DNA of 64,000 bases from contig NZ_JAFV01000001.1 in assembly GCF_000526315.1 (NCBI RefSeq), positions 4,317,576 through 4,381,575 on the forward strand. Direction: 5' to 3'. The translations under genes were made by a program, and so were the position numbers. Within the stretch, counting starts at the first letter, position 1. The number at the start of each line of letters is the position of its first letter. The DNA comes from Methylopila sp. 73B (lineage in GTDB: Bacteria; Pseudomonadota; Alphaproteobacteria; Rhizobiales; Methylopilaceae). The notes beneath the pieces are model-generated. The model worked only from the letters and a program-made list of their open reading frames with translations. It did not search any database and was not told the DNA's origin. Below are positions 28,056 to 36,321 of this stretch, piece by piece.

Positions 28056-28502
28056 ATGCCGATCCCCTTGTTTCCGATTCTTCTCGCCGTCGGGGCGGGA
28101 GCCAGCATCGTCGTCCAGCAATTCCTGAACGCGAACTTGCGCAACGCGCTGAACTCGGCCGCGTGGTCGGGCTTCGCGAGCTACTTCGTGGGCCTGCTGT
28201 GCATGACCATCCTCGCGGCGGTGCTGCGCGATCCGCTCCCCTCGGCGGCCGAGGCCGCGCGCATTCCGTGGTGGGCGTGGAGCGGCGGCCTGTTCGGCGC
28301 GACCTTCATCGGGCTGGCGATTTTCCTCGTGCCGGAACTAGGCGGCGCGACCTTCTTCGCGCTGTTGGTGACGGGCCAGATGTTCGCCTCCGTCACGCTC
28401 GACCATTTCGGCTGGCTTGGCGTCGCCGAACGTCCGATCGATCTGCCGCGCCTCGCGGGGGTGGCGCTGCTGATCGCGGGCGTCGTTCTGATCCGGCGCT
28501 GA
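28056..28502 (+). CDS. DMT-superfamily membrane protein, YdcZ (DUF606) type
   Basis: A 148-residue integral membrane protein with about five hydrophobic helices. The family markers are near the N-terminus (GAGASIVVQQFLNANLR), with GLFGATFIGLAIFLVPELG and FFALLVTGQM in the centre. YdcZ proteins are half-size drug/metabolite-type transporters, usually of unknown substrate. The start at 28056 puts a membrane helix at the N-terminus; the upstream open frame is not plausible. It converges with the enoyl-CoA hydratase gene, with only 6 bases between stops. Confidence 0.85.
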   Translation: MPIPLFPILLAVGAGASIVVQQFLNANLRNALNSAAWSGFASYFVGLLCMTILAAVLRDPLPSAAEAARIPWWAWSGGLFGATFIGLAIFLVPELGGATFFALLVTGQMFASVTLDHFGWLGVAERPIDLPRLAGVALLIAGVVLIRR

Positions 28503-28508
28503 ACGTCG

Positions 28509-29324
28509 TCAGCGCCCCTGGAACACCGGCGCGCGTCCCTCGACGAAGGCGCGCATGCCCTCCTTCTGATCCTCGGTCTCGAACGCTTGGCGGATCGCGT
28601 CGCGCTCCGCTTGGAGGCCTGCGCTGAGCGGCGTTTCGTAGGCCGCGAGGACCGCGCGCTTGGCGTATTGCACGGAGAGGGGAGGGCGGGTGGCGATGCT
28701 CGCGGCGATGGCGAGCGCGGCGGCCTCGGCGCCGCCGTCCGGCGCCAGTTCCGAGACGAGGCCGACGGCGAGCGCGGTCGCGGCGGCGATCGGCTCGCCG
28801 GTCAGGATCATCTTCATCGCGAGCGGTTTGCCGACGATGCGCGTCAGCCGTTGCGTCGCGCCGTCGCCGGGCAGGATGCCGATCTTGATCTCCGGCTGGG
28901 CGAAGGTCGCGCTCTCGCCCGCCACCACGATGTCCGCGAGCATCACGAGTTCGTGGCCGCCCCCGAAGGCGTAGCCCTCCACCGCTGCGACCACCGGCTT
29001 CGGAAAGGCCGTGATCGCGTCCCAGGCGGCGCGTCGCGTCGCGTTGTCGATGGCCTCGAACCCCTGCGCGAGCATCTCCTTCAGGTCGGCGCCGGCCGAA
29101 AAGAACCGGTCCTGGCCGCACAACAGAACGCAGCGCACGTGGTCGTCCGCCGCAGCGTCGGCCAGCTTCGCGGCGAGATGGGAAATCAGAGCGTTGTTCA
29201 GGGCGTTTCGCTGGCGCGGCCGGTTCAGGCGGATGCGCAGGACGTACGGCTCAGGCGCATCGCAGACGGCGAGGTCGTCCGCGCCCCCCGCCGCCGTCGC
29301 ATCGTTGGCCGACCGCTCATCCAT
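28509..29324 (-). CDS. Enoyl-CoA hydratase/isomerase (crotonase family)
   Basis: A 271-residue crotonase-fold enzyme. The oxyanion-hole loops are FSAGADLKEM and EGYAFGGGHEL. Both catalytic glutamates of true hydratases are present: E125 in GGGHEL and E145 in FAQPEIKIGILPGDGATQRL. It should add water to an enoyl-CoA in the cytoplasm. It is divergent from the GH88 gene, and the short region between them carries repeated TGAAATCG words also found before the CoA-transferase operon, so it probably belongs to the same LacI regulon. Confidence 0.9.
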   Translation of the reverse strand: MDERSANDATAAGGADDLAVCDAPEPYVLRIRLNRPRQRNALNNALISHLAAKLADAAADDHVRCVLLCGQDRFFSAGADLKEMLAQGFEAIDNATRRAAWDAITAFPKPVVAAVEGYAFGGGHELVMLADIVVAGESATFAQPEIKIGILPGDGATQRLTRIVGKPLAMKMILTGEPIAAATALAVGLVSELAPDGGAEAAALAIAASIATRPPLSVQYAKRAVLAAYETPLSAGLQAERDAIRQAFETEDQKEGMRAFVEGRAPVFQGR

Positions 29325-29344
29325 GACCTTGCCCCTTGCAATTT

Positions 29345-29376
29345 CCTGAAATCGTTTTCTGAATAGCCTGAAATCG
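29345..29376. promoter_or_regulatory. Direct repeats CCTGAAATCG, candidate LacI-family operators
   Basis: CCTGAAATCG occurs at 29345-29354 and again at 29367-29376, 22 bases (about two helical turns) apart. The first copy extends to TGAAATCGTTTTCT, which matches the palindrome at 31878-31891 in 12 of 14 positions. The site lies between the divergent hydratase and GH88 genes. The regulator is probably the LacI protein at 30609-31712. Confidence 0.6.
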
Positions 29377-29425
29377 AACCACGATCGAGCCCAATCGATC
29401 GGCGCGAGCAGGGAGCCGCCTAGAC

Positions 29426-30607
29426 ATGAGCCACACCGATTTCGCCGCAGCGCTGGATCTTCTCGCCCGAAAGACCTTGGCCGACGAGGCGACGATCGGC
29501 GTGTCGTTTCCCTATGTCACCGGTCCCGACGGAGCTTGGCGCACGCTTCCCGCCTCCTGGTCGGCGGGCTACAGCGGCGCGGACTGGAGCCACGGAAACT
29601 GGTTCTGCGGCTTCTGGGTCGGCCTCCTTCTGGCCTCCTACCTGCAAACGCGGGACGAGCGCTTCGTCGAGTTCGCCCGCACGCGCATGCAACTCGTCGC
29701 GGAGCGCGCCGGCGACGGCAACACCCACGACATCGGCTTCATCTTTCTGTCGAGCGCGATGCCGCTCCATCACATCCTCGGCGACGAGGCGGCGGCGACC
29801 ACCGCGCTGAAGGCCGCGGACCGGCTGCGGCGTCGGCTCATCGTCACGCACGACGGCGCCTACGTGTCCTCCTGGGGGCCTCTCTCCGACGCGCGCGGCC
29901 GCCGCGCCTCCGCCATCGACACCATGGCGAACCTGCCGTTGCTGTTCTGGGCGGCGCAGCACGCCTGCGACGGCAGCTTCCTGCTCGCCGGCGAGGCGCA
30001 CGCCCTGAAGACGCGGGATGGGTTCATTCGCCCGGACGATTCCACCTACCACGCCGTCGAGTACGACGACGTTACCGGCGAGCGCGTGCGGGGCTACACC
30101 TTCCAGGGCTACGCCGACGAATCCTGCTGGCCGCGGGGGCAGGGCTGGGCGATCTACGGCTTCGTCGAGACCGCGCGCGCGACCGGCAAGTCCGAGCACA
30201 TCGCCACGGCGGAGCGGCTGCTGGCCTATTATTTCCGGCGGGTGGACGACGGCCTCGTGCCGTTCTGGGACTTCGACGATCCCGCAATTCCGAACGCCCC
30301 GCGAGACTCGTCCGCCTCGGCCATCGTGGCGTCGGCGCTGCTCACCCTGGGCGCCATCCATCCCGATCAGGCGGCGGGCGAACGCTGGCGCGCGCTCGGC
30401 GAGCGAGTGCTCGCTGCGCTGTGCCGCGATTATCTCGCGACCGACGACGCCCATCGCGGGCTGTTGCGGCATGGTTGCTATTCGAAGCCGCACAACGACG
30501 GCGTCGACAGCGCGGTGATGTTCGGCGACTACTTCTTGGTCGAGGCCCTTTGCCTCGTCCTGCATCCTGGAGCCTTCCGCCCGCATCCGGATCGGCTCGC
30601 CGGCTGA
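29426..30607 (+). CDS. Glycoside hydrolase family 88 (unsaturated glucuronyl hydrolase)
   Basis: A 393-residue (alpha/alpha)6-barrel enzyme. D102 in NTHDIGF and D165 in AIDTMANLPLLFWA correspond to the two catalytic aspartates (D88 and D149) of Bacillus unsaturated glucuronyl hydrolase. The GQGWAIYG and WDFDDP motifs are also family features. It adds water to the C4-C5 double bond of unsaturated uronic acids at the end of polysaccharide-lyase products, releasing 5-keto-4-deoxyuronate. There is no signal peptide, so it acts on imported oligosaccharides. No polysaccharide lyase is in the window. AGGGAG precedes the ATG. The stop is 1 base from the convergent lacI gene. Confidence 0.9.
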   Translation: MSHTDFAAALDLLARKTLADEATIGVSFPYVTGPDGAWRTLPASWSAGYSGADWSHGNWFCGFWVGLLLASYLQTRDERFVEFARTRMQLVAERAGDGNTHDIGFIFLSSAMPLHHILGDEAAATTALKAADRLRRRLIVTHDGAYVSSWGPLSDARGRRASAIDTMANLPLLFWAAQHACDGSFLLAGEAHALKTRDGFIRPDDSTYHAVEYDDVTGERVRGYTFQGYADESCWPRGQGWAIYGFVETARATGKSEHIATAERLLAYYFRRVDDGLVPFWDFDDPAIPNAPRDSSASAIVASALLTLGAIHPDQAAGERWRALGERVLAALCRDYLATDDAHRGLLRHGCYSKPHNDGVDSAVMFGDYFLVEALCLVLHPGAFRPHPDRLAG

Positions 30608-30608
30608 C

Positions 30609-31712
30609 TCAGTCGACCGCGGCGGCCTTTCGCGCCCTGGCCCCCGCGCGCGCGGCCCTCGCGGCGCGGGGCGACGCGGTCGAACCGCGCACGATCAGCC
30701 GGTAGGGCAGCGGGTCGAGCGGGGGGATCGCGAGTCCCATCACGGCGTTGACCAGATGGTCGGCCGCGGCGCGGCCGATCTCGGCGGCAGGGATGCTGAT
30801 CGTCGTCAGCGAGGGCTCGCACTGCGACGAGAGCTCGATGTCGTCGAAGCCCGTCACCGAGAGCTCCAGCGGCACCTTCAGCCCCATGGCGCGCGCCTCG
30901 GCGAGCGCGCCGATCGCGAGCGTGTCGGTGGTGCAGACGAGGGCGGTGATCTCGGGCGCCGTCGTGACCAGGTGGCGCAGCGCCATCCGCCCCTGGGCGA
31001 GCGAGTGGTCGGCCCGCACCAGCCGCTCCGCCGGCAGCGCAAGGCCGGCGTCATCGAGCGCTTGCGTCACGCCGTCGAGGCGGGCGCGCGAGCGGTCGTT
31101 GGAGGCCGGCACGTTCGCCACCACGCCGAACTCGCGGTGGCCGAGCCCCATGAGATAACTCGTGAGGTCGTAGGTCGCCTTGCGGTTGTCGATGCCGATC
31201 GCCGGCACGCCCTCGCGCGCTGACGGCACGTAGGTCGTCACGTAGGGAACGTTGTGCTGCCGGAGCAGCGCATGGAGCTCCGGCGTCTGCGCGTCGCCCA
31301 CCAGCACCACGCCGTCGACGCCCCGCTCGATCAGCGCCCGCGCCTCCTGCTGCTCGCGGCGGGTGTCGTACTGGGAATTCCCGATCAGCAGCGTGTAGCC
31401 ATGCTCGCTCAGGCGGTTCTGCAGCGCCTCGACGCCTTCTGCGAAGATGCTGATGCCGAGCGTGGGCACGATCGCCCCGATGGTGTGCGTCCGCCGCGAC
31501 TTCAGCGCGCGGGCGGCGCTGTCGCGTGTGTAGGCGAGATCGGAGATTGCGCGAGCGACCTTCTCGCGCAGCTCCGAGCGCACGATCTGCGGATGGTTCA
31601 GCGCGCGCGACACCGTCGCCGGCGACACGCCCGCCAGCCGCGCCACATCGGCGATCTTCACTTTGCCGTTCGGTCCGAGCAGGCCGGATCCGCCCTTCAG
31701 TCCCATGCCCAC
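30609..31712 (-). CDS. LacI-family transcriptional regulator
   Basis: A 367-residue repressor. The helix-turn-helix and hinge are at about residues 17-75 (KIADVARLAGVSPATVSRALNHPQIV), followed by a periplasmic-binding-protein-like sugar-sensing domain. A basic, alanine-rich tail ends the protein. It lies between the GH88 gene and the CoA-transferase/ABC operon. Palindromes with a central CG (TGAAATCG...), the LacI operator pattern, lie in both promoter regions. The ATG at 31712 is taken; an ATG two codons further in (31706) is equally possible. Confidence 0.92.
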   Translation of the reverse strand: MGMGLKGGSGLLGPNGKVKIADVARLAGVSPATVSRALNHPQIVRSELREKVARAISDLAYTRDSAARALKSRRTHTIGAIVPTLGISIFAEGVEALQNRLSEHGYTLLIGNSQYDTRREQQEARALIERGVDGVVLVGDAQTPELHALLRQHNVPYVTTYVPSAREGVPAIGIDNRKATYDLTSYLMGLGHREFGVVANVPASNDRSRARLDGVTQALDDAGLALPAERLVRADHSLAQGRMALRHLVTTAPEITALVCTTDTLAIGALAEARAMGLKVPLELSVTGFDDIELSSQCEPSLTTISIPAAEIGRAAADHLVNAVMGLAIPPLDPLPYRLIVRGSTASPRAARAARAGARARKAAAVD

Positions 31713-31843
31713 GCTGTCAGCGCCTCGAAATCTAGGATCAACTTCATATCACGCGGACCGAGCACCCTCAACAAACGGGTATTCTGTGCCCTTCTTCCGT
31801 ATTGCTACATTTGTCGCCGCCGTTAACATTTGAAAAGCGACGC

Positions 31844-31871
31844 TTGACGAGGCTTTCGCGCTGACGATAAG
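31844..31871 (+). promoter_or_regulatory. Candidate sigma-70-type promoter of the CoA-transferase/ABC operon
   Basis: TTGACG at 31844-31849 and GATAAG at 31866-31871 are separated by 16 bases. They lie immediately upstream of the LacI-type palindrome, so a bound repressor would cover the transcription start. Prediction from consensus only. Confidence 0.45.
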
Positions 31872-31877
31872 CTTTCA

Positions 31878-31891
31878 TGAAATCGGTTTCA
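31878..31891. promoter_or_regulatory. LacI-type operator TGAAATCGGTTTCA
   Basis: A 14-base palindrome with a central CG and one mismatched pair, the usual form of LacI/GalR-family operators. It lies just after the candidate -10 element and before the GTG of the first CoA-transferase gene. It shares TGAAATCG with the sites at 29345-29376. Confidence 0.65.
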
Positions 31892-31945
31892 AACCGAGGT
31901 CGAGAATGGGACGGCGGAAAGCGCCGTCCGAGGGAGCGAGACAGC

Positions 31946-33139
31946 GTGGATCATCTGAAGGGCGTCCGCGTCCTGAGCTTCAATCATTTCCTGATGGGTC
32001 CGGTCGGGGTGCAGTTCCTGGCCGATCTCGGCGCGGACGTGATCGCGGTCGAGCCTCCGGACGGGGCGTTCCAGCGCAAATGGGGCGGGGCGAACAAGCA
32101 GGTCGACGGCCAGACGATGCTGCTGCTGTCGGGAAACCGGAACAAGCGCAGCCTCGCGATTGATCTCAAGAGCCCCGAAGGCGTCGAGATCGCCCGAAAG
32201 CTGATCGCGACCAGCGACGTCGTGACGGAGAACTTCCGGCCCGGCGTGCTGGACAAGCTCGGGCTCGGCTACGAAGCCGCGAAAGCGATCAAGTCCGACA
32301 TCATCTACGCCGCGGCGTCGGGCTTCGGTCCTGACGGGCCCTACGTCAACCGGCCGGGGCAGGATCTCATCATCCAGGCGCTGTCGGGCCTCGCCACGAT
32401 CACCGGCACCAAGGAGCTCGGTCCCCGCGCCGTCGGCGTCTCGGTGGTCGACCATCACGGCGCGGCGCTGCTGGCGGCCGGCATCCTCGCCGCCCTGCTC
32501 AAGCGTGAGCGGACGGGCGTGGGCGGCCGGATCGACGTCAGCCTGCTGTCGGCGGCGATCGACCTGCAGCTCGAATCCTTCACCTGCTATCTCAACGGCG
32601 AAACGCCCGACGACGTGCGCCAGCCGGGCGCGATCGCCGGCTGGTACTACGGCGCGCCCTACGGGATCTATGAGACCAGCGACGGGCACATCGCGATTTC
32701 GCTCGGCACGATGGCGGCGATCAACGCGGCGCTCGACGTGCCGGAGGAGGAGCGCGTGTCGGACGCAGAGTCTTACGTCCGGCGCGAGGACGCCGCGGCC
32801 TCGATCGGCCGTGCGTTGAAAACCCGACCCACGGCCGAATGGAGCCGCATCCTCGATGCGGCGAACATCTGGCATTCGGCGATCAACGACTACGCCGACG
32901 TGGTGAAAGATCCTCAAGTCCTGCACAACAAGAACTTCTCGACGATCGACGGCGTGACGGGAACTTCGATAACGCTGGTGAACCATCCGGTTCGTTACGA
33001 TGGCCAGGCGCCCGAAATCCGGATGCCGCCGCAGCGGCTCGGAGCGCAGACGGCCGAGATCCTCACGGAGATCGGCTATGGCCAGGACCAGCTCGCCGCA
33101 ATGCTTGCATCGGGCGTCGTCATGGAGACCGCAGCTTAA
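31946..33139 (+). CDS. Family III (CaiB/BaiF) CoA-transferase, copy 1
   Basis: A 397-residue CoA-transferase. The N-terminal CoA-binding half begins LKGVRVLSFNHFLMGPVG, followed by LGADVIAVEPPDG and GNRNKRSLAIDLK. The catalytic aspartate is D140 in NRPGQDLIIQALSG. Family III enzymes move CoA between carboxylic acids through an Asp-CoA anhydride. I chose the GTG at 31946 because AGGGAG precedes it; an ATG at 31877 would run through the operator. It is the first gene of an operon whose next four genes are a sugar-type ABC transporter. A paralogue follows at 37413. Confidence 0.9.
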   Translation: MDHLKGVRVLSFNHFLMGPVGVQFLADLGADVIAVEPPDGAFQRKWGGANKQVDGQTMLLLSGNRNKRSLAIDLKSPEGVEIARKLIATSDVVTENFRPGVLDKLGLGYEAAKAIKSDIIYAAASGFGPDGPYVNRPGQDLIIQALSGLATITGTKELGPRAVGVSVVDHHGAALLAAGILAALLKRERTGVGGRIDVSLLSAAIDLQLESFTCYLNGETPDDVRQPGAIAGWYYGAPYGIYETSDGHIAISLGTMAAINAALDVPEEERVSDAESYVRREDAAASIGRALKTRPTAEWSRILDAANIWHSAINDYADVVKDPQVLHNKNFSTIDGVTGTSITLVNHPVRYDGQAPEIRMPPQRLGAQTAEILTEIGYGQDQLAAMLASGVVMETAA

Positions 33140-33210
33140 GCCAAGCCGTCGCCTGCCGGAAAGAAGGTCGCATCAGGCCCATCCGGACGTCTTATCCAGG
33201 GAGAACGCCA

Positions 33211-34515
33211 ATGACGCATATGAGGCGCAGCTTGCGCCGGATCGGAGCGATGTCGGCCGTCGCGGTCTGCGCGCTCGCCGCGTCGTGGAGCGCGGCGAGC
33301 GCGCAGACCACGACGCTCAACATCTGCTACATGAACCATCCCGTTCAAGTCACGAACGTCGGCATCCTCGAGAAGCACGCCAAGGCGCAGGGCGTCATTC
33401 TGAACAAGGCGCCGGTGTCCTACGCGGTCTATCTGCCAAAAATCACGCAGATGCTGTCGGCCGGCGCGTCCGACCAATGCGACATCATCTGGAACAACGA
33501 CGACTGGGGGCAGGATTTCGCGGAATACCTCGTGCCGATGGACGACGTTCCAGAGGTGAACAACGTCGCGGAGAACCAGCTCCGGCCGTTTCTCAACTCC
33601 GAGGGCAAGCCCACCACGGTTTCGATCACCACGACCGCCGGCATCTTCTATTATCGCAAAGACCTGATCCCTGAAAACCAGGTGCCGAAGACCTGGGCCG
33701 AACTCACCTCCCTCAGCCAGAAGCTCCAGTCCGAAGGGAAGGTCCGTTGGGGCTTCGTCGGAGGCATGAGCTACACCAACACCTTCTTCAGTTTCTTCTG
33801 GACCCTCTGGAACAACGATTGCGACGTCTATTCGCCGGCGTTTTCCCGCGACATGGACGAGGTGACGAAGGCTGGCTGGAAGCCGATGCTGGATTCGGCC
33901 TGCCAGAAGCAGACGGCCGAATTCTGGTGGGACGCGCTGAACAAGGACAAGATCAGTCCTCCCGGCATGACCACCTACTCGCGCGACGAGGCGAACGCGA
34001 TCTTCCAGGCCGGCGAAGCCGCCTTCACCGTCGCCGACACCGTGTTCCTCGGACAGTTCAACGACCCCAGGCGCTCCAAGGTCGCCGGCAACATCGGCGT
34101 CGCGCAGTTCCCGCAAGGTCCGTCTTCGAAGGGGCCACGCACCTGGATCGACATCTGGGGCTGGTCCATCCCGAAGGCGATCCCGGCCGAGAAACAGGCC
34201 GCGGCCAAGAAGCTCATCGCCGCGATGATCGTCGACGAAGAGGGGCAGATCGATCAGTGGAACAAGACCGGCGGTCCGCCCCCGAACACGCGCTTCTGGA
34301 AGACGCTCGACAAGAGCGACGCGCTCTGGCGGCAGGTGTCCTCCATCCTCTACGATACGCAGCACGCCTATGACGCCTATTACTTCCGCAACTGGGCCGC
34401 TGTGCACAAGAACTACTCGGACACTCTGATCCGCGCGATGAAGGGCGACCGGGACGACATCGCGGCGACGCTTGCGAGCGGCGTGCAGGCGATCCACGAC
34501 GGCGCGCCGAAGTAA
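33211..34515 (+). CDS. CUT1-type sugar ABC transporter substrate-binding protein
   Basis: A 434-residue periplasmic family-1 solute-binding protein. A signal peptide of about 31 residues ends in AASAQ|TT. Recognisable parts are YAVYLPKITQMLSAGASDQCDIIW, GIFYYRKDLIPENQVPKTWAEL and the FQAGEAAFTVADT region. Relatives bind oligosaccharides or glycerol phosphate. Here the CoA-linked neighbours argue for a sugar acid or other carboxylate, which is inference. AGGGAG precedes the ATG; the open frame upstream is spurious. Confidence 0.9.
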   Translation: MTHMRRSLRRIGAMSAVAVCALAASWSAASAQTTTLNICYMNHPVQVTNVGILEKHAKAQGVILNKAPVSYAVYLPKITQMLSAGASDQCDIIWNNDDWGQDFAEYLVPMDDVPEVNNVAENQLRPFLNSEGKPTTVSITTTAGIFYYRKDLIPENQVPKTWAELTSLSQKLQSEGKVRWGFVGGMSYTNTFFSFFWTLWNNDCDVYSPAFSRDMDEVTKAGWKPMLDSACQKQTAEFWWDALNKDKISPPGMTTYSRDEANAIFQAGEAAFTVADTVFLGQFNDPRRSKVAGNIGVAQFPQGPSSKGPRTWIDIWGWSIPKAIPAEKQAAAKKLIAAMIVDEEGQIDQWNKTGGPPPNTRFWKTLDKSDALWRQVSSILYDTQHAYDAYYFRNWAAVHKNYSDTLIRAMKGDRDDIAATLASGVQAIHDGAPK

Positions 34516-34519
34516 GGGG

Positions 34520-35419
34520 ATGACCACCAGGCGCGCCCTGGGAGCGAGGTTCGGCGAGAAGGAGCGATTCATGCTCCTTCTCATCGCGCCGGCGGCTCTC
34601 GTGATGATCTGCTTCGAGATCATCCCGATCCTCATCGGCATGAACGCGAGCTTCCGCAGTTGGTCGCTCGTGAATCCAACCAAGGAATGGATCGGACTGC
34701 GGCACTACGCGGCGATTCTGAACGATCCCGTTTTTCTGAAGGTCGTGCTGCCGAACACCTTCCTGCTGATGGTGTCGTCGGTGACGTTGTCGCTCGTCGG
34801 CGGGCTTGCGCTCGCAACCCTGCTCGACAAGCCGTTCTTCGGGCGCCCGATCGTCCGAACCGTCATCCTGCTGCCGCTCACCATCGCGCCGGTCATCACC
34901 GCGACGATGATGCGCTGGTCATTCAACGATCAGTTCGGCGTGCTCACGAACCTGCTCGCCTGGTTCGGGATCGACGGCGTGCAGTGGCTCTCGGACCGCT
35001 GGCCGAGCTTCATCATCATCATCCTCACCGACGTCTGGATCTGGACTCCCTGGTTCACGATCATCCTTCTCGCGGCGATGCAGGGCCTGCCCAAGGAGCC
35101 GTTCGAGGCGGCGAAGATCGACGCAGCCAGTCCATGGCGCACTTTCACCCACGTCGTCCTGCCGATGCTTCGGCCGGTCATCATCGTGTGCGTCCTGATC
35201 CGCTCGATCGACGCCTTCCGCACCTTCGACCAAGTCTGGATTCTGACCGGTGGAGGACCCGCGAGGAGCACCGAAGTGTTCAGCGTCTACGCCTACGTCG
35301 AGGCGTTCGTGAATCTGGACTATGGCCGAGGAGCCGCCGCCGCGGGCCTCGGCGCGATCATCATGATCATCGTCGGCGTCGGCCTCTACAAACTCGTCCA
35401 CCGCGTGCTGGAGGTCTGA
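34520..35419 (+). CDS. CUT1-type ABC transporter permease (MalF/UgpA-like)
   Basis: About 299 residues with six predicted membrane helices. The first is LLLIAPAALVMICFEIIPILIGM, and the coupling loop FEAAKIDAASPWRTFTHVVLPMLRP carries the EAA motif. It pairs with the permease at 35422-36294. The ATG at 34520 follows AAGGGG with almost no spacing. An ATG at 34571 has a better placed AGAAGGAG but would leave almost nothing before the first membrane helix, so the start is uncertain. Confidence 0.9.
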   Translation: MTTRRALGARFGEKERFMLLLIAPAALVMICFEIIPILIGMNASFRSWSLVNPTKEWIGLRHYAAILNDPVFLKVVLPNTFLLMVSSVTLSLVGGLALATLLDKPFFGRPIVRTVILLPLTIAPVITATMMRWSFNDQFGVLTNLLAWFGIDGVQWLSDRWPSFIIIILTDVWIWTPWFTIILLAAMQGLPKEPFEAAKIDAASPWRTFTHVVLPMLRPVIIVCVLIRSIDAFRTFDQVWILTGGGPARSTEVFSVYAYVEAFVNLDYGRGAAAAGLGAIIMIIVGVGLYKLVHRVLEV

Positions 35420-35421
35420 CC

Positions 35422-36294
35422 GTGAGCAGCCTGTCCTATCCGGCCACGGCGGACGCCCCGCTGGAACGTGACGCCCCCGGCAGCGCCCCTTGGCTGGGGC
35501 TCGCCGCGAAACGCGTTCTGCTCATCCTGTGCGTTCTCGCCGTCCTTCTGATCTTCACGGGCCCGATCCTCATTCTGTTCGTCACGTCGCTCAGGCCGCC
35601 ATGGGGCGTGTTCTATGTCTGGCGCGGAACCGAGTTCACCTTCGACAACTACCTCGAAGTGATGCAGCAGCCGCGCATCGTGCACGCGATGATCAACAGC
35701 TTCGTCATCGCGACCCTCGCGACCGTCGTGTCCCTCGGGGTTACTGTCGGAAGCGGGTACATGCTGTCGCGATTCTCAGGCCGGATTCAGAAGACCTGGT
35801 TCGCATCGATCTACATATTTCGCACGGTGCCCTACATCTCGTTCGTTCTGCCGCTGTACCTGGTGACGACGCGCGTCGGCATCTACGACACCTATCTCGG
35901 CCTGCTGCTGCCGCACATCGCCGTCCACATCTGCTTCTTCTCATGGCTGATGAAAGGCTTCTTCGACGGCATCAACCCCTCGATGGAGCATGCGGCGCTG
36001 ATCGACGGCTGCACCAGGTGGGGCGCCTTCCTGCGCGTCGCGCTGCCGGCGGCCGGCCCCGGAATCGCGGCGCTCGCGATCCTCTCCTGGCTCTGGACGT
36101 GGAACGAGTTCCTGTTCGCGCTCATCCTCACCGGTCAACGCACGCCGATGATCACCTCGACGATGGCCCAGTTTGTCACCGAGACCGGGACGGAGTGGAA
36201 CCTCATGAGCGCGACCGCCGCGCTTGCGATGGTTCCGGCGCTGATCGTGACGATCTTCGGCCAGAAATACGTGATCCGCGGCCTGCGGATGTGA
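35422..36294 (+). CDS. CUT1-type ABC transporter permease (MalG/UgpE-like)
   Basis: A 290-residue inner-membrane permease starting with GTG at 35422, 2 bases after the MalF-like stop codon, with GGAGG 7 bases upstream. MalG features are TSLRPPWGVFY near the N-terminus, the SGYMLSRF segment and the EAA loop MEHAALIDGCTRWGAFLRVALPAAGPGIAA. It ends in the typical QKYVIRGLRM, close to the QRYFVRGL consensus. It forms the translocation pore together with the MalF-like partner. Confidence 0.92.
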   Translation: MSSLSYPATADAPLERDAPGSAPWLGLAAKRVLLILCVLAVLLIFTGPILILFVTSLRPPWGVFYVWRGTEFTFDNYLEVMQQPRIVHAMINSFVIATLATVVSLGVTVGSGYMLSRFSGRIQKTWFASIYIFRTVPYISFVLPLYLVTTRVGIYDTYLGLLLPHIAVHICFFSWLMKGFFDGINPSMEHAALIDGCTRWGAFLRVALPAAGPGIAALAILSWLWTWNEFLFALILTGQRTPMITSTMAQFVTETGTEWNLMSATAALAMVPALIVTIFGQKYVIRGLRM

Positions 36295-36321
36295 CCCGAA
36301 CCTACGTGGAGACTTTGAGAG

